Assembly: GCF_004000985.1 (NCBI RefSeq) | Contig: NZ_BIMH01000032.1 | Coordinates: 1-60,750, forward strand | Direction: 5' to 3' | DNA length: 60,750 bases | Source: Paenibacillus validus NBRC 15382 | GTDB lineage: Bacteria > Bacillota > Bacilli > Paenibacillales > NBRC-103111 | Notes under the pieces: generated by a model | The model's input: only the letters and a program-made list of their open reading frames with translations | What the model was told of the DNA's origin: nothing | Database searches by the model: none | In this document: positions 60,203-60,750 of the stretch, piece by piece | Layout: each line of letters begins with the position of its first letter | Numbering within the stretch: the first letter of the stretch is position 1 | Position numbers and translations under genes: made by a program

Positions 60203-60264
60203 GGTATGCTGCAATAGGCGCCGAGACTCACTTGGTCTTAGCTCTATTGCGGTATACCTTTTTT
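60203..60264 (+). terminator. Terminator after the SpoIIM-like gene
   Basis: GGTATGCTGCAATAG (60203-60217) pairs with CTATTGCGGTATACC (60244-60258), 15 pairs with two G-T, followed by TTTTTT. Confidence 0.85.
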
Positions 60265-60308
60265 GCGTCTCACGATTTCCGATTCGGGAAAGGAGTCCAA
60301 CTTCAATC

Positions 60309-60527
60309 ATGCTAGGATTTTTATTTAACGAACGCGAATGCAGAGAATTGGATTACGTCTTGCGCAAGGAACTCGACGAAATGTTGTTCGATTTGAATGA
60401 TAAGCGAATCGATGCTGATATTAAGATTGCCATCGAGTCCAGATACAAAATTATTTTCAGAATGTATGCACGACTGGCTTCTCCGAAGGAAATCTCCAGG
60501 TATGCGCGTAATCGGATGTACCATTAA
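60309..60527 (+). CDS. Small conserved protein of unknown function, 72 residues
   Basis: A 72-residue protein, MLGFLFNERECRELDYVLRK onward, helical and highly charged (ten or more each of acidic and basic residues) without membrane segment or cysteine pair. I do not recognise a family. ATG at 60309 is preceded by AAAGGAG at a long distance (13 bases), so the initiation codon is uncertain. The 184-base gap before it contains the previous gene's terminator, so it has its own promoter. Being followed only by the candidate rRNA promoter makes it the last gene of the window. Confidence 0.65.
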   Translation: MLGFLFNERECRELDYVLRKELDEMLFDLNDKRIDADIKIAIESRYKIIFRMYARLASPKEISRYARNRMYH

Positions 60528-60546
60528 ACAAACATTAGACTTAGGC

Positions 60547-60576
60547 TTGACATGATCCAGATGGATATGATATTTT
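60547..60576 (+). promoter_or_regulatory. Candidate promoter, right edge, first
   Basis: TTGACA (60547-60552), 18-base spacer, TATTTT (60571-60576). Runs toward the right end of the window; no gene follows within the window. Confidence 0.55.
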
Positions 60577-60642
60577 ATTACTCGTTGTCGAATCGGAAGC
60601 AAGCATGATGAAATCCGGTTGAAACTGGAAAATAAATAATGC

Positions 60643-60672
60643 TTGCAATCGACTAGGCACATGTGGTATATT
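60643..60672 (+). promoter_or_regulatory. Candidate promoter, right edge, second, with structured leader
   Basis: TTGCAA (60643-60648), 18-base spacer, TATATT (60667-60672) with an extended TG. After it GTCGC (60679-60683) pairs with GCGAC (60695-60699), and TGACAAAG (60706-60713) with CTTTGTCA (60736-60743). Tandem promoters followed by a structured, gene-free leader suggest an rRNA operon beyond the window, the same neighbour pdaB has in B. subtilis. Confidence 0.5.
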
Positions 60673-60750
60673 ATAAAAGTCGCCGCTAAACGAAGCGACA
60701 ATAAATGACAAAGAAGAAATGGCGTAACGACGCGGCTTTGTCAGTCAATT

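Overview
The window is a chromosomal core segment of an endospore-forming Firmicute of mid GC content, most like Paenibacillaceae (Paenibacillus or Cohnella type). The evidence is the gene order, which follows the well-known ctsR-to-pdaB block of Bacillus subtilis almost gene for gene, the sporulation genes (sigH, gerD, kbaA, cwlD, pdaA, pdaB, a SpoIIM-like gene), and Bacillus-type RNA leaders (Cys T-box, L10 leader, CtsR box). I see no prophage, insertion sequence, CRISPR array, tRNA or rRNA gene, and no frameshifted gene.

Layout. 1-1409: a minus-strand sporulation deacetylase (pdaA) between two terminators, then the CtsR-controlled promoter. 1410-7584: heat-shock/protein-quality operon ctsR-mcsA-mcsB-clpC, then radA. 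7603-12034: disA, pssA, yacL, ispD-ispF (c-di-AMP synthesis, phospholipid and isoprenoid precursors). 12075-17844: gltX, a cysteine T-box leader, cysE-cysS, mrnC, rlmB, rae1/yacP. 17893-22361: sigH, then rpmG-secE-nusG-rplK-rplA and the leader-controlled rplJ-rplL. 22449-35528: a ybxB-type methyltransferase, rpoB-rpoC, the L7Ae-like gene, rpsL-rpsG-fusA-tuf. 35601-51100: the S10-spc-alpha supercluster from rpsJ to rplQ, including secY, adk, map and infA. 51208-52965: truA-rplM-rpsI. 53178-55090: cysH-sat for sulfate assimilation. 55164-60527: cwlD, mrp/salA, gerD, kbaA, pdaB, a SpoIIM-family membrane protein and a small orphan protein. The last 220 bases hold strong promoter-like sequences and a structured leader pointing out of the window, probably to an rRNA operon.

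How it works together. The block concentrates transcription and translation (RNA polymerase core, alpha, NusG, about 35 ribosomal proteins, EF-G, EF-Tu, IF-1), protein export (SecE, SecY), protein maturation (Map) and proteolysis (ClpC with the McsAB arginine-tagging kinase), with sporulation genes at both ends and around sigH. Control visible in the sequence is mostly RNA-based: a T-box reading Cys-tRNA, an L10 attenuator, candidate L1 and L13 leaders, and a family of short hairpins placed just before Shine-Dalgarno sequences.

The most unusual signals are that covarying hairpin family (tandem copies before rplJ, rplX and rpmJ, diverged ones before rpsN and rplA), a probable CTG start codon in the L7Ae-like gene, and a terminator hairpin whose 3' arm is the Shine-Dalgarno sequence of cwlD. 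Differences from B. subtilis gene order are the insertion of pssA and of cysH-sat and the absence of the ecfA1-ecfA2-ecfT transporter genes after rplQ. No wholly new multi-gene system is evident; this is a conserved core region.
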